DNA of 64,000 bases, taken from assembly GCA_033725935.1 (NCBI GenBank), contig MU867127.1:117716-181715 (forward strand), read 5' to 3'. The notes under the pieces were generated by a model that was given only the letters and a program-made list of their open reading frames with translations, was not told the origin of the DNA and ran no database searches. The translations under genes and the position numbers were made by a program. Positions 34,021 through 46,737 of the stretch are shown one piece after another. This stretch comes from Cladorrhinum sp. PSN259. Lineage: Eukaryota; Ascomycota; Sordariomycetes; Sordariales; Podosporaceae. The number at the start of each line of letters is the position of its first letter. The first letter of the stretch is position 1.

Positions 34021-34704
34021 TCTTTAACAATGATGTGGTTCACTGTGAGTGGCGAGTAAAATAGTTACCAAGAACCAAATGCCGGCCGGCTTTTAAGAAG
34101 AAAAAATAGAGAAAGATTCTAGGCTCCATTTTTTTGGTCTCCGACCATCGGCCGTTTTTGGTGAACAGCACCCGTTCGTCTCGCACTTCTTTTTTTTTCT
34201 TTGGTTTACTACAACAGTTTTCAGGGGAAAACGTGGGATATAGTGGAAGGCAGAAGAAGAAGAAGAGAAAACAAACAATACGGGACTGCACTCACCCTAC
34301 CCTCGTTGCTGCACATGCCCACATGCCTAAACTGAACATAGTAACCGACTACGTTCTACTTTAAACAATTATCCATCCATTACATTCTAGAGTAATTTTT
34401 TTATTTTAAAAAATCTACTTCTACCTCAACTGCCTATCTAAACTTGGTTATTCATACATCCCCTCCAACTTTTTTTTTTTCATTTATCACCCCTTGGCAT
34501 TTCCTTCCATCTACCCCGAAAATACGCCATCCCCGTCACATCCATTTGTTCCCCCTGAAGGAGGAAGTGTATGAGTCAAGATTTCTGAGAGAGGAGCCAG
34601 GTCGGTTTTATTACCAGAACAAAACGAATATTATCGACTGATATTACACCATTTGTCACCATTTCTGAGGTTTGAATTTTTAAAACGCCTCTATTTTTTC
34701 GAAA

Positions 34705-36649
34705 ATGCCTAGTTTCAATCTTGGGGAGTCAATTCCCCCGCATACTGAGCATGTAAGTGAAATGATGACGATACCGCCACATCCCGCTCCCTAGTCCTGG
34801 TTACTTTTTGCTTATTCACTGACCTCGCACTTAGGCTGTCAGTGTCTCATTGCCTACATGGAGGGCCAATGTTGGCTACGAGGAGGGTGAGGAGTGGGTT
34901 GTTGGGAGTATGACGACTGGGTATCCTCGGTGTGTAACCCCTTTCCAGGGATTATTGTCCATCTGGACGACACCCCTTGCTTGCTTCTCTTCCGCAGCTA
35001 ACACATCACACAGCTTCTTCGTTCATAGGAGTATTCAAGCATTTGCCAAAGACATAATTGCAAAGCACGGCAAGCAAGATTCCGTGGCCTTCCTCTGGCC
35101 GACCAGGCAGATAGCTGCTCGCTGTGTGAGCTTCGTCCAAGCCCGTGCTCCTCCAGAGGTTTTGGCCGCTCTAGATGTCGTCCATCTCGTACTAGACACC
35201 TCCAACCCGCAAACCCAGCCCCTGAGGTCACTGTGTCCGACCATCTCGGCCGTAATCTGTTGTAAGGAAGGCTTCTCCTACCTGAAGCAGTACTGGCAAC
35301 ACACCGGCGACGGTGTCTCAAGCCGTAGGGCAGAATTCTGCCACAGTCTCTTCAAGGACGGACTCCTTCGTGTGGATGATGGCCTCAAGAGCCCCACGAG
35401 CCCGAAGCCATGTAGAGGTCCCAAGCGATACCAACGTCCCGGCTCAGTGGACGTCAGCAAGCCCACCATCGCCAATCCCGATAAAGACGCTTCCCGTTTC
35501 CTGGAGGAACGCTTTGGCCGAAATCTCGACATCTCCTTCGTGGAACCGGCCAAGTCAGCCATTAGACGGCGCATCGCCGGCGCCCTGACGAGCGACAAGG
35601 AGCTCTCAGCCAGTCCAGTCCCAGAAAAGGAAATGGAATCCAACACCCGCGGCATCGTCAACCTCCGTGAGGAGGACGTCTACCTCTTCCCCGCGGGCAT
35701 GAACGCAATCTTCAACGCCCACCGCGCCCTCCTTGGCGCCCGCGGGAATCTCAAATCCATCAATTTTGGTTTCCCCTACGTCGACACCCTCAAGATCATC
35801 GAGAAATTTGGCCCGGGAGTAGTATTCTACGGCCACGCCTCAGAATCCGATCTCGACGATCTCGAAAGGCGTCTAGAAGCAGGCGAGCGCTTCTTGAGTC
35901 TATTCTGTGAATTCCCCGGTAACCCGCTCCTCACATGCCCTAACCTCGTTCGCATCCGCCAGCTGGCAGACAAGTACGACTTCGCAGTGGTAGTAGACGA
36001 AACAATCGGCACTTTTGCAAACATCAACGTCTTGCAGTTCTCAGACATTGTCGTCTCCAGCTTGACCAAAATCTTCTCCGGGGACTGCAACGTCATGGGC
36101 GGCAGCGCAATCTTCAACCCCAACGGGAAGTACTACTCTTCCCTCAAGGACTTCGCCCGCACCAGCTTTGAAGATACCTACTGGCCCGAGGACGTCATGT
36201 TTATGGAGCGCAACAGCAGAGATTTCGCTTCGCGCATCGACAGGATCAACGCCAACGCCGAAGCAATCTGTGATGTTTTGAGGAAGGAAAGCGAGCTGAT
36301 CAAGGCTGTTTACTTCCCGAGGTACAACGAGTCGAGCGCAAACTACGAGGTCGTTAAAGTGCCCGGCGGCGGGTACGGCGGTCTCGTGTCGGTCGTGTTT
36401 CACCGCAAGGAACAGGCCGTGGCGTTTTATGACGCCGTCGATACGGCCAAGGGGCCCAGTCTCGGGACCAACTTTACGCTCACTTCGCCTTATGTCCTTT
36501 TGGCTCATTACGGAGAACTGGAATGGGCTGCTCAGTTTGGTGTTGATCCGGATTTGATCCGTATCAGTGTTGGGTTGGAGGATACTGAAGACATCGTCAA
36601 TGTCTTCAAGGCTGCGCTGAGGGCTGCTGCTGAGAGCACCAAGGCGTAA
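34705..36649 (+). CDS. Cystathionine gamma-synthase, PLP enzyme of methionine pathway
   Basis: Three exons (34705..34752, 34835..34929, 35014..36649) give 592 residues, the size of fungal enzymes (Neurospora met-7, yeast STR2 class). It couples an acylated homoserine with cysteine to form cystathionine. The start is short and typical (MPSFNLGESIPPHTEH), then AVSVSLPTWRANVGYEEG. The PLP lysine is in SSLTKIFSGD at residue 400. Cofactor and substrate contacts include VYLFPAGMNAIFNAH, SINFGFPYVDTLKI, EFPGNPLLTCPNL and VVVDETIGTFAN. The C-terminus has LIRISVGLEDTEDIV. The second intron uses a GTGTGT donor, and its acceptor ACACAG gives the family-like join YPRFFVHRSIQAFA. It is tail-to-tail with the SPX-RING gene, 231 nt apart. 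Confidence 0.9.
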
Positions 36650-36880
36650 ATAATTATTTGGAGCAAAAAAGGTTTAGATAAAGAAAATTTTTACTATCAA
36701 GTACTTTATTTAGCCAATGCTTGCTGCCTGGAATATGTGTTTGTTTTTGCTTAACTCCAATGCTCCAATATCCGGGTTTGTATGTATCTACATATTTAAT
36801 AAACTGGTTGCTCATTATTTATGCAATGCTGCTACCTTATCTCACTCAGATGGTGTAGAGACTGTCTTTTCGTAAGACTT

Positions 36881-38439
36881 CTACATAATCACGCACGGAG
36901 GTGGTGGATGATCGACATACACCTCGCCCAGGAGCTCCTTGCGCCGTTCGATCTCGTTGTACTTTTGCTTCTCCTTGGTCTCCTTGGGGAACCACTGCTC
37001 CAGATAACTGACGAGTTTCATGTCAATATGCGCTGTATTTAAGTCAGTAACAATGCCTATCGCGACAATTATCAAGGGACTCTTCATACTCTCGTTAGCA
37101 CGCTGGATCACATCAGCCCGGCACAGTGGACAATATCGCTTGTTCCTGTTTTGCATCTTAATCATGCAGCGGATGCAGAATAAGTGGCTGCAGTCCAATC
37201 GAATGGGCAGCCAACAAATTGAGAGACCTAAAGAGAATGCATGTCAGACATTTTGTGTCTTCCTGTGGAACCATAAACATAACCTTATGTAGGTCCAGCA
37301 TGTGTGTGTCTCGGTCGATCTGTTTTGTCCCTGCAGAATAAGAGACCATGACTTACAAACTATGCATGTGTAATCCACAACTTGCGGAACAAGACTCAGC
37401 ACGTCCCGGGACAGCTGAGCGCAAATGTCTTTGGAGATCGCCTCTGATATGAAGTGGGCAGAGTGCATGACTTTGGGAAATGTTTTCTTCACTCCCAATG
37501 AGGTTCGTTTATCGAATTCTACAAGGGTCCTGCTGTTAGTTCAGAGTTGCAACACGGCATGATATTCTTCTCCCTACTCTTAATAATCTTGGTGATAGCT
37601 GTCTGGTTTAGCTCCTGAAACTGCAAGTTCTGAAGTAGGGTTGCGTTTAGGGTTAGGAAGTGTTGGAAGGCAACGGCGCTTGACTTGATTTTGAACTTTT
37701 GAGGGAGGTCACGCTTATTGACCTCGTCTTGGAACCACACAAGCTGCTTGCGAGCTTTCTCGCTGTTACGAGATCCTCCGCCAGTTTCGTTGGTTGAAAA
37801 GAAGATCTCGGCCGCGAGGTAGAGTTCTAGGATCTCGCGCCACCGGTAAAGGTCCGATTTGGAAAAGTCAATGAGGCCTTTTCGTGGCCTGGCAACTTGG
37901 GCTACCTCGACCCCTATATCGTGGATCTCCCCAGCCATCGCCTCTCGCTCCTTGTCCTGGAGTGTATCCAGTTCACTGACGTCGGTTTGAAGGATGCTGA
38001 AGAATCTCACGTCGGCATCCAACGGGACATCCACCCACTCATTATCGTCATTCAGAACCTGCTGCGGTTTCTCTGGCCTGGGTAGGTCATCTGGCAAGTT
38101 CAGTTGAGGTGGATGTGGGCTGTCTGGTGACGAGGGGTTTGACGAGTTCGCCTCCGATTCGGTTTCTGCGCTGTTTTCGATAGCCAAGTTGTGAAGACTA
38201 GGACGCACGACCAATTTGGGACGTAGCTGTTGAGAACCATCAGATTCCAGGCGGTACTCGGCATTATGTTCAGCGAGTAACTGGTGAAGTCTGTCTGGGT
38301 CGTAACCGTTGTTGATAAGTTCTTCCCGGACCTTTCCCAGAATCTTCTTTAGTTGACGGTATGGTACCGCCTTATCCACCCAGTGGCTCGGGTAGCTCTC
38401 GGCTGCCAGAGCCTCCTTGAAGGCGTGACCGAACTTCAT
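36881..38439 (-). CDS. SPX-domain RING-finger protein, putative E3 ligase
   Basis: Four exons (37578..38439, 37357..37518, 37090..37227, 36881..37032) give 437 residues. Residues 1-280 are an SPX domain: MKFGHAFKEALAAESYPSHW at the start, then YRQLKKILGKVREEL and, later, KIKSSAVAFQHFLTLNATLL and TAITKIIKKFDKRTSLG. SPX domains sense inositol pyrophosphates and phosphate status. A C3HC4 RING follows (YTCIVCLSICWLPIRLDC, then SHLFCIRCMIKMQ and RYCPLCRADV), giving the Cys/His pattern needed for ubiquitin transfer. An acidic loop near residues 85-140 separates SPX helices. The 129 nt intron inside the RING is inferred from the family pattern; the alternative of an extra exon there would break the Cys spacing. 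Confidence 0.88.
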
Positions 38440-39284
38440 GATGACGGTGATGTGTTATCGAGATGGTGTTACCACTGACCAAACTGGTTCATGAGCAGAC
38501 GATGTTGATGGCGTGTGCATTGCGGGAGAGGGGGTTGTGATACGCCAGGTTGACGTTACGAAAGGAAAAGGGAAAAGCACAGAATATTGTATGTTCAGAA
38601 TCAGGTAGGGCGAAGTCGCGTCTATATCTGTGTCGGGTCTAGGCTTCCTGGGTGGTCATTCAGAACTTCAAGCCAAGCCCACCAACTTGATGAAGTGACC
38701 AATAATCGATTGGTCACGGTGGCGTTTGGCAGGCACACCAGGAACCGGTGTAAACTCCCCAGATTCCACCGTCACTGTCGATGCATTCAAAGTGGCACGT
38801 GCCCGTTGCCCAAATGCGGGATATATAACACGACAAAAAAACGATCAGATGATTTTAATTCGGCGGTTTTATGTATGTCGGACGTCTAGAACGACACAGA
38901 AGGCAGGAAACGGAAATTCAAACAGCAAACCATCCCTGCAATATCCGCTGTCAACTTAACTCAAATGGTTCCACTATCCGCACGAACCCTGAAGGCATTC
39001 AGCCCCACCTCGCCTGCCGAGCCCGCTTCTCCAAGCTTTTTTATGCGTCATCAGTCTGTGAGAACGAGGATGGAAAATGCCCCGCCCCCGCTGTTACCCC
39101 ACCATATATGTAGTTTTTCCTTTGGGTCCGGGAAGGGGGAGGTTCCTAAATTGGAGATCGGCGTAGAGTCAACACCGGGTTGAGGTGTCTCGAAATACAT
39201 AAAACACTACAGGGTTTCACGATATCACAGCATTAACCCAATTCCCTTTTGCGCCAATATACCACCTCCGGTTATCACGTTTCC
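38440..39284. promoter_or_regulatory. Shared divergent upstream region of SPX-RING gene and JJJ1
   Basis: The 845 nt between the two start codons hold no supported gene. A CATACA/CACGTG-like word (GGCACGTGCCC at about 38793) resembles the Pho4-type E-box core CACGTG; its relevance to the SPX gene is inference. Confidence 0.5.
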
Positions 39285-41104
39285 ATGGGAGCCGAACAAT
39301 CAGCCCCGAGAGGGGGCAGTCAAAAATCTGCTGCAACTCCGCAGAAAACATGCTACTACGAACTTCTCGGTGTAGAGCGAGATGCTCCAGATGATGCGTA
39401 AGTAACCAGATATCGTCTCCCTCTGACCTGATACTGACACCACTTGCCCCTTTAGTATCCGCAAAGCCTACAAGAAGAAGGCGCTCGAACTACACCCGGA
39501 CCGCAACTACAACGACGAAGAGAACGCCACGCGAAAGTTCGCGGAGGTGCAAACCGCATACGAGATTTTGTCCGATCCGCAAGAACGCGCCTGGTACGAC
39601 TCCCATCGCGAAGCCATCCTCAACGGTGAAGACAATGTATCTAGCGGTGCGCCTCAAGACCCCTCAGGGGGCAGCCACACCTCTGCAAACCAAATCTTCA
39701 CCCTCATGAGCCGGTTCAACTCGAGCGTGCCGATTGACAATAGCCCGAACGGTTTCTTCGGAATCCTCAACGTCTTTTTCGAACAACTCGCTATGGAAGA
39801 AACAAGGGCGTGCGAGTGGGATGGCATCCAACCGACAGATTACCCTCCATTCGGTGGGCCCGAGAATGATTACAACACTGTCGCAAAACCCTTCTACAGT
39901 GTCTGGTCTGCTTTCTCAACCAAGAAGTCTTTTAGCTGGAGAGACAAATATCGGCTCAGCGATGCGCCGGACCGCCGGATTCGCCGGTTAATGGAGAAGG
40001 ACAACAAGAAGTGCCGCGAGGAGGGTATCAGAGAATTTAACGATGCTGTTCTATCTCTGGTCGCCTTTGTGAAGAAACGAGACCCCCGTTACGTCCCCAA
40101 TACACAGTCGGAAGCCGAGCGACAGCAGGTCTTACGAAACTCGGCAGCTGCCCAGGCAGCACGATCGCGCGCAGCACACCAGGAAAAGATGGCCGAGTAC
40201 GTTGTCCCTGACTGGGCTCGGTCCAGCGAGAAAATGGAACACGAGGGCGAATTCTCCTTTTCCGAGTCCGAGTCAGAGATTGAGGAAATCGAGTGCGTCG
40301 TTTGCAATAAGACCTTCAAGAGCGAGAAACAATTCGAGTCGCACGAAAAGAGCAAAAAGCACGTAAAGGCGGTCCAACAACTGAAAAGACAGATGAAGAA
40401 GGAGAATGCAAATCTTGATCTGGACTCACCGACGGTATCTACATCACATTCCGTCAAGGTCGAATCTGAAGAGGAGGGGGAGGATATTGTTGAACTACAA
40501 CCACCAACCCAACAGACTTTTGAGAACGATGAGGAGCCACCACTACCATCAAAGAAACTAGACGCCGAAGATGAGGGAGCACCATCTAGCCCGAGCATAG
40601 AAGAAGATATCGATGATGAGTACGCCCCACGTGCCGAGGTCGAGGAACGGATTTTGAACGGAACCAAGGGGAAGCTCAAAGCATCAATATCAAAGCTGGA
40701 CGAAGATATCGACGATCTCAACTCCGCAGCAGCCAACCTCACCCTTGAAGAATCGGACGAGAAGGCATCACAACTACCCGGCAAGAAGATAGGAAAAGCA
40801 AAGTTGAAGCGAGAAAAGAAGGCCGCTCGTCAAGCAAACGAGGCCGAAGCTACCGAGTCTGTATGTTTGACTTTCCTGATTCTCTTTTTAGACACACTGA
40901 TGTTGTTCTTGAACAATCCAAAAAAGAAAAAGGCATGAAAAACAAACTAACTCCCTTAACCCAAAACTCCAGCATAAATGCACCGTCTGTAAAGATGCAT
41001 TCCCCTCCAGGTCCAAGCTCTTTGCCCACATCAAAGAGCTTGACCATGCAATGGCTCCTGCAGCCAATACAAAACCCAGCGGCAAAAATAAGAAAAAGCG
41101 CTGA
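39285..41104 (+). CDS. JJJ1: Ribosome-biogenesis J protein JJJ1/DNAJC21
   Basis: Three exons (39285..39397, 39456..40860, 40973..41104) give 549 residues. JJJ1 helps recycle shuttling factors (Arx1, Rei1) from late 60S particles with cytosolic Hsp70. The J domain lies at about residues 23-88 with intact HPD (ALELHPDRNYNDEENATRKF). A DNAJC21-type middle contains YSVWSAFSTKKSFSWRDKY and DKYRLSDAPDRRIRRLMEKD. Two U1-type C2H2 fingers follow: ECVVCNKTFKSEKQFESHEK and, in the last exon, CTVCKDAFPSRSKLFAHIKE. A long acidic region separates them. The last exon is needed for the second finger; without splicing at 40861 the frame ends in a Leu-rich false tail. It is tail-to-tail with ATG4. Confidence 0.93.
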
Positions 41105-41363
41105 TGACTACTACATGAATAATATTATTATGGCGCGCCGCTCCTGAAACTGTGAGTGTGCAACGTGATATAGGGAGGCATGAGCCTTTTCTGAGCTTTA
41201 GCGGATGTAGCGTAGTTCATTTGGACAAACACTGTCTGCTTGATCAATATTGATCTAAGCAAACACCAGCTCCCATCACACCTGCTCCGAAATGAAAGCA
41301 TGCGAGATTCCTTGTATTCAGCACCTCAGGATACCATTGGAGCCTGTCTGCGTCGATGATCGC

Positions 41364-43035
41364 CTAATCGTCAAGTATTGTATCGGTGTCATCTTCGTCA
41401 CTCAGGGTTTCTACCTCGTCGATGGCCTCTGCGCGGCCGAGGCCCATACCTCGTTCCGGATCGTGGGGTAATACGTTGACGATGGCCTTACCCTGAACAT
41501 GCTTTACAGAGCTCTTCCACAAATCCCAGTCATCCTCGTCCTTGATGAGGAAACCGATCAGCATGCTGGGGTCCATGTCCTCCACATGAAGGTTCCGCAA
41601 TCGGCGGGTGTGGCAGGAATCGAGCTCTTCTGTGGTATACTGGCTCGGGTCTTCACGATATGGGAGTAATGGTCTGGGGTGGTGGGGATCCAGGTAAAAG
41701 AGCCATTTTCCCTGGGCGCCGATGAAATAGTGGGAAGAAGAGGGCCGACCACTAGAGTAGAGATGTCAGTTTTGATGAACCTGCTCAGTTAGAGGCAATA
41801 GAGATGATGCTTACCCGGCAATTCCGATGGACTGGGGCATCTGGAGAGTAGCAATCAGTGCTTCGTTGTAGATGGGGTTGATCTTGTCGATACCAAGTCT
41901 GGTGGATACCAAGATCAAAGTGGGGTGGAACTGCTGGCCATCAGGGTTCGCAATCGCCATGAAGCTGTCCTCGTAGACCTCAGGAAGATCGCGCGTCAAG
42001 TATACACGCAACGAACAGCCATTTTGCTTTGTCAAAGCCCTGTTACCAAGTCAGCATTGACCTCCATAACACAGTATTTTGATAAACCATACTGAATGCA
42101 TCGTGCCGTAGCGGATGGACCGAACCACTCCCCTGGATATTTCCCACAGGCGACAGCACCGTGCTTGACAAAGTTGTGCAGGGAATATGGCGCGCGAGCG
42201 TCGTCGGCGAACATAGACAGTACTTCACGTTCGGGGTTTGGGTCCGTCGTTCGTCTCCAGTCTGTCCAGGATGTGGTGATGTGGTTAGTCAACAGGACTC
42301 GGAGTCTTTGACAAGGACAGCAAGTAATGGAGGGCTCTTACCACGGCCTACACGTGCAACTAGCATTGCGTTGGCCAGTAAACTCTGGCCGGACCTAATC
42401 ATGCATCCCCAGCCTGTATCCGAAGAGAAACCTGTCTGGTCTCCAAAGGACGTCTTCAATCTCATGGCAAAGGACAAGGACGAGGTAGCTTTAGGATCTG
42501 CGGAACGAGGGATAACCTCAAATCCTGTACGGTACGTCATCCAAATTCGGGACTCAAAATCGTCAAGGAACGCTGGTGGCCATCCACCATCCTGACCAGG
42601 GTCTTCATAGGCAAGCGATGAGTCGAAACTGCTAGCCTCGGAGTCGGGCGGGGTCTCGAGAGTTTGCTGTTGTGCCTGAGTGCGGGTTCCTTCGGCGGAA
42701 GCAGGAATCGAGGGCGTTGCTGCTGATGCCGGTGCTGCTGCTTCTACAACAACATCTAGCGTCGGGTGGGCGGGTGGTGTGCTAGATTTGAGCGTCGGAG
42801 GCGAGCCGTACTCCTTTGTGTCGAGTGTGTAAGAGCGACCAAGGCACCACACAGGTTCGTTGATGGTTCGGTCATTTGCAGGCTCCGGATCCCATATTCT
42901 CTGGAGAATGCGACGCCCTACCCGGCTGACTTCAGCGCCGGCGGTCATAGCCGCCTCCATCGCGGTTGCAATCTTCGGGGATGAGCCGGAAACGGCGGAC
43001 TGCCAGGAATTGCTGCCTGCTCTGGTAGATTTCAT
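41364..43035 (-). CDS. ATG4: Cysteine protease ATG4
   Basis: Four exons (42342..43035, 42093..42261, 41815..42039, 41364..41751) give 491 residues. ATG4 trims Atg8 to expose its terminal Gly and later releases Atg8 from phosphatidylethanolamine. The N-terminal 55 residues end in QRIWDPEPANDRTINEPVWC. A Ser/Pro linker of about 100 residues precedes the protease core. The catalytic Cys is residue 211 in DTGWGCMIRSGQSLL. The Asp and His are at about 384 and 386 in YLDPHHPRPLL. The Atg8-binding loop LVSTRLGIDKINPIY is present. The C-terminus is acidic (ETLSDEDDTDTILDD). All four exons stay in phase and no key residue is missing. It is head-to-head with SQS1. Confidence 0.95.
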
Positions 43036-43978
43036 TGAAACACGACGGTGACTTTGGTTGTCTGTTCTTCAGAAGCGACGGGAGCGAAGATGCAACGAGT
43101 AACTGGAAATAAAGTTGAGTGGACGGAAGGATTATGCGTGTTGATGATGATCCAGTGGGAAGTTGGATACCGATCTCGAGGTAGGCAGTAGATGTTGCAG
43201 CTCTGACCGCCCACACCCACTCTCCCTCTCTCGGCAGCCCACCCCCACAGATAGACGAGCTGGCAATGAGACGATGTAGCTTTACCAAAATAATCGTATA
43301 CGTTGCCAGATAACCAAAATGAAGAGTTCTCGGATATATTGTGGAGTTTGTAGGTAAGAAATGAAAGTTGGTTGATGGATTAAGATTTGGCCAAAGTTGG
43401 GGATGGCAGGTCGGGTGTTCATCCAGCGTAAGGTGCTCTGTAGGTGTAGGTATGTCATCTGAGCCGCGGGGCCACTCCACAACGGGTTGCAGCGGACAGG
43501 CTGCCTGCCGAATGGCCCGCCAAGGGATTTGGGGTCGATCAAGCATTAAGCACCTTCCCATGTCTGGTTTAGCTTTGCTGCTTCCTCCGCGTTGGAACGA
43601 CAGAGCGGCGGTCACCCTAACCCTGTTACTCATCCTCGCTGCAGAATAAGTGGGTACAACCAGGGCCTAGTCCTTCCCGCATTGTGACTGTTGATTTCCG
43701 ATGCTCATCAAGTTCGCCGCAGGTCATGAAAACCTGAGCTCTGCGGGTGTTTTGGACCTGGAACACAAATATCCCGACAAATAGATCATCCAATACATTT
43801 GGGACTGCAGCAATTCTCTAGGGATTTTTAATTTTCATAATCAGTACGCCAAGACGACGGCCCCGCTGGCAACTTGCCGTTTCAGTTAATTATTTTATTC
43901 ACTGCTTTTCAGTCTCATAGCTATTCCAGGTTTGACCTTTGTTTTTCTCGACATCCGTTTGCTATTGCTTGAACAACC
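43036..43978. promoter_or_regulatory. Shared divergent upstream region of ATG4 and SQS1
   Basis: The start codons are 943 nt apart on opposite strands. Open frames on both strands show no domain. Confidence 0.5.
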
Positions 43979-46101
43979 ATGCCGCCTAAGCGGGGAGGTA
44001 AACGGCCGCAATACGGCGGCAAGTTCGCCCAAAGAACAGGTCGCAAACGAGATGCACAGTCTACTCAGGAAAATAATGTCTGGACACCTACTCACTTCAA
44101 AATGACCCCCGTCACAGATGGAGATAGTCATGGTATGAACCAAGGCCCGGGTATTGCCCTCTGATATCTGACCTTGATTAGGATTTTCTATGAGAGATGA
44201 GGCTAGAAACACTCAATCTCACCATTTCAACTGGACATCTGCAGACACTTCAACCAAACTTCGCCAAAAGCCCGTCATGTTCGTCAGTGCCGGCGTCATT
44301 GAGCCCCTCAAGGAGATTGATGATCCCGCCAAAGACGATGTCTACTTGGAGCGATCGCTGCCGGTCAAAGAACAGGAATTGGAAGAGTGGGAAATCAAAT
44401 GTGATGCCGAAATCATTCAAGAGGACGCACCGGAGGAATCTCAGCCACAACAGCTTTTCTGTATCGACCTCGTCGGCGACAAGAGCAAAGCCAAAATATC
44501 ATTTCCTCCTCCTGTGATCCCTGCACCCAGGCCATCTGCTGGTGAATCCGACTCAAGCGAGGAGATCATTCTGTTTAGGGGCAGATCAGCAAAGGCCAGG
44601 ACAGCTACGGCAAACAACCAGGACAGCCCACCCACAGTGACCATCGTGGCTCCCAATCCCCCAGTTCCTCAGCCTGATGCCAAGCCAACTCCAAAAGCGC
44701 GAGAGAAACGGACCAAATTCTCACGAAGCCGCTCACGCGGGGGCAAGAAGGCAGCCAAGGATTTCTATGAAGAAGACGACAACGATAATGAGGAAGATGA
44801 GATCTTGGCTGATTACATCGCTAATATGGCCGCGAACTCGGAAGACGATTTCATTGCCCGTCAACTTCAGTCATTCAACAGTCGTCGTGATATCGGTGGT
44901 GACAACTTCGCTTTTAACCTCGGATCCGGAGACGAGAATGACCTGCCTGGTGTCGAGAACATGTCCAACGGTGAGGATGCAGAGTCGTCAAGCTCTAACC
45001 TTAGCGATGTAGAAGATGACGATGACGATGATGACGATGACGACCTGGAAGAAAATGACATCGACATGGAGGCCGACATGGATGATGAGACATTTGCACG
45101 ACTTCTCAGCAAGCAGGAAGAGTTGGGCATGGGAGGGGACGACTTGCTCCTCGCTGATGCGCACGCGTTTGCTCAGGCTGGAGGGAAAAATAAGACGTCC
45201 CGACGCTCGAACGGACAAGCGAGCGCAAGTGCAGTTGCTGATGCCTTCGATGATTTGGATTTGGCCGACTGGGCTGTACCAGTTCCTCGGAAACGTAAGA
45301 GTAAGCAGCCGCCCAACTTCAACGTCTCCGACTCGGAAATCGAAGCAAAACTTAAGAACGCTTGGTCTCGAGACCGAGAACGGAAGAAAGGCAAGAAGAT
45401 GGAACGGGAGGCGCTCAGAGCCCAAGGTCTTTTGGGCAAGAATTCAGCAAGCAGTCCGGATGATTTGCGGGTGAAGTATCCCAATGGGTTCAAACTTGAT
45501 GACTTCAAGACTGAGCTGGCTTTGTTCCTCGTTAGCTCATCAGAACGGTATGTTTACTATGTTTCCAACTTTTGTCAAGCATCCTCTAATCAGATTATGC
45601 AGTCTCGAATTTCCGCCCCTCGACAAGCATGCTCGAATAGTCCTCCACCAGCTTGCTCACAAATTCAACGTCAAGTCCAAATCTATGGGCAACGGTACCT
45701 CTCGCCGTCCCGTTCTTTACCGCACCAACAGGACCATCACCTATAGGTCCACCCAGCTCGCGGAGGCAACCCGCTCGGTCGATGCCGCGGCTGTTAAGAT
45801 CAACCGCAAGTACTTCCACCGTGCTGATGTCAACCCCACGAGAGGAGGATGGGAGAAGGAGACTCCCAGCTCAGCTGCTCGTGTGAGCATGAAGGCTCTT
45901 GTTCTCCGCGAGGGAGAGATTGTTGGCGCGTCAGCACCCGAGCTTGGCCAGGAGAACAAGGGACGTGCCATGTTGGAGAAGATGGGATGGAGCAAGGGAA
46001 TGGGCTTGGGCTCTGTGGAGAACAAGGGCATACTGGAGCCCGTGGCACAAGTTGTCAAGAAATCCAAGGCCGGTCTTGGCAGAACACAGACGAGTTGGTA
46101 G
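43979..46101 (+). CDS. SQS1: R3H and G-patch protein SQS1 (PFA1), Prp43 cofactor
   Basis: Three exons (43979..44132, 44182..45547, 45603..46101) give 672 residues. SQS1 activates the DEAH helicase Prp43 in ribosome assembly and pre-mRNA splicing. The N-terminus is basic (PPKRGGKRPQYGGKFAQR). A central region of about 300 residues is strongly acidic with a ten-residue Asp run. A basic helix (SRDRERKKGKKMEREALRAQ) follows. The R3H domain is at about residues 500-560 (RLEFPPLDKHARIVLHQLAH, then KFNVKSKSMGNG). The G-patch is near the end (ENKGRAMLEKMGWSKGMGLG). The last intron splits the R3H entry codon. Confidence 0.92.
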
Positions 46102-46737
46102 AAATAACTCGTAGATGTGATGATTCTGGAAGGGACTCTCACAATCGTTTGACGCGTGGCATTCATGGTAGACATTTACCCAATTAGCAAGTTCTATTAG
46201 AGGAAGAATTCTGACAAATTTTACAAAACTCATCGCGTCGATGTATCATCATGTGGTCGTTGGGAGAAGATATATGCAGTTTATCGTCATATACCCCCAA
46301 GATCCTGAAACCTGTTATGAAGCATCCTGTCTGGTCGAGCTGACTTGGAAAGTTTGCGCATCGCCTTAACGCGCGTCTGAGGTTGCGGTTCATGGTGTTG
46401 TCGATATATCCAGTTGGCAAAAATCAAGATGTCACACTCGCAAAAGAGGAAGCAGAATTTATTCATATGCACGATTTCATTTCGCCCTAAACCCTGATAT
46501 CAAGGCATGTATTGTACAACCGCAAAACCCCGTAATTGACCGTTAAAAAACATTGCCCCCATAAAAAGCAAACCATCCGTAACGCATTGCATTAAGAGAC
46601 TCCAAGGGGGTTGTGTGTCCTTGACCAAGTCTCGTCATGACTCCCAAATGCCAAGCGATATTCCCTTATGCCCTAGAGAAAAAAACGAGAAAAGCACCGA
46701 CTGACTACTCAAACCACCAAGCACCTCAAGTCACCAT
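46102..46737. other. Convergent intergenic region between SQS1 and H2B
   Basis: This 636 nt tail-to-tail spacer shows no gene with support. Confidence 0.5.

Larger units (their letters stand above)
32755..34704. other. Intergenic between VOC gene and cystathionine gamma-synthase
   Basis: About 1.95 kb with a GC-rich GGGACCC palindrome cluster, an AT dinucleotide tract, T-rich tracts near 34120 and 34470, and no supportable gene. The final 300 nt are T/C-rich and are the likely promoter and leader of the next gene. Confidence 0.45.
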
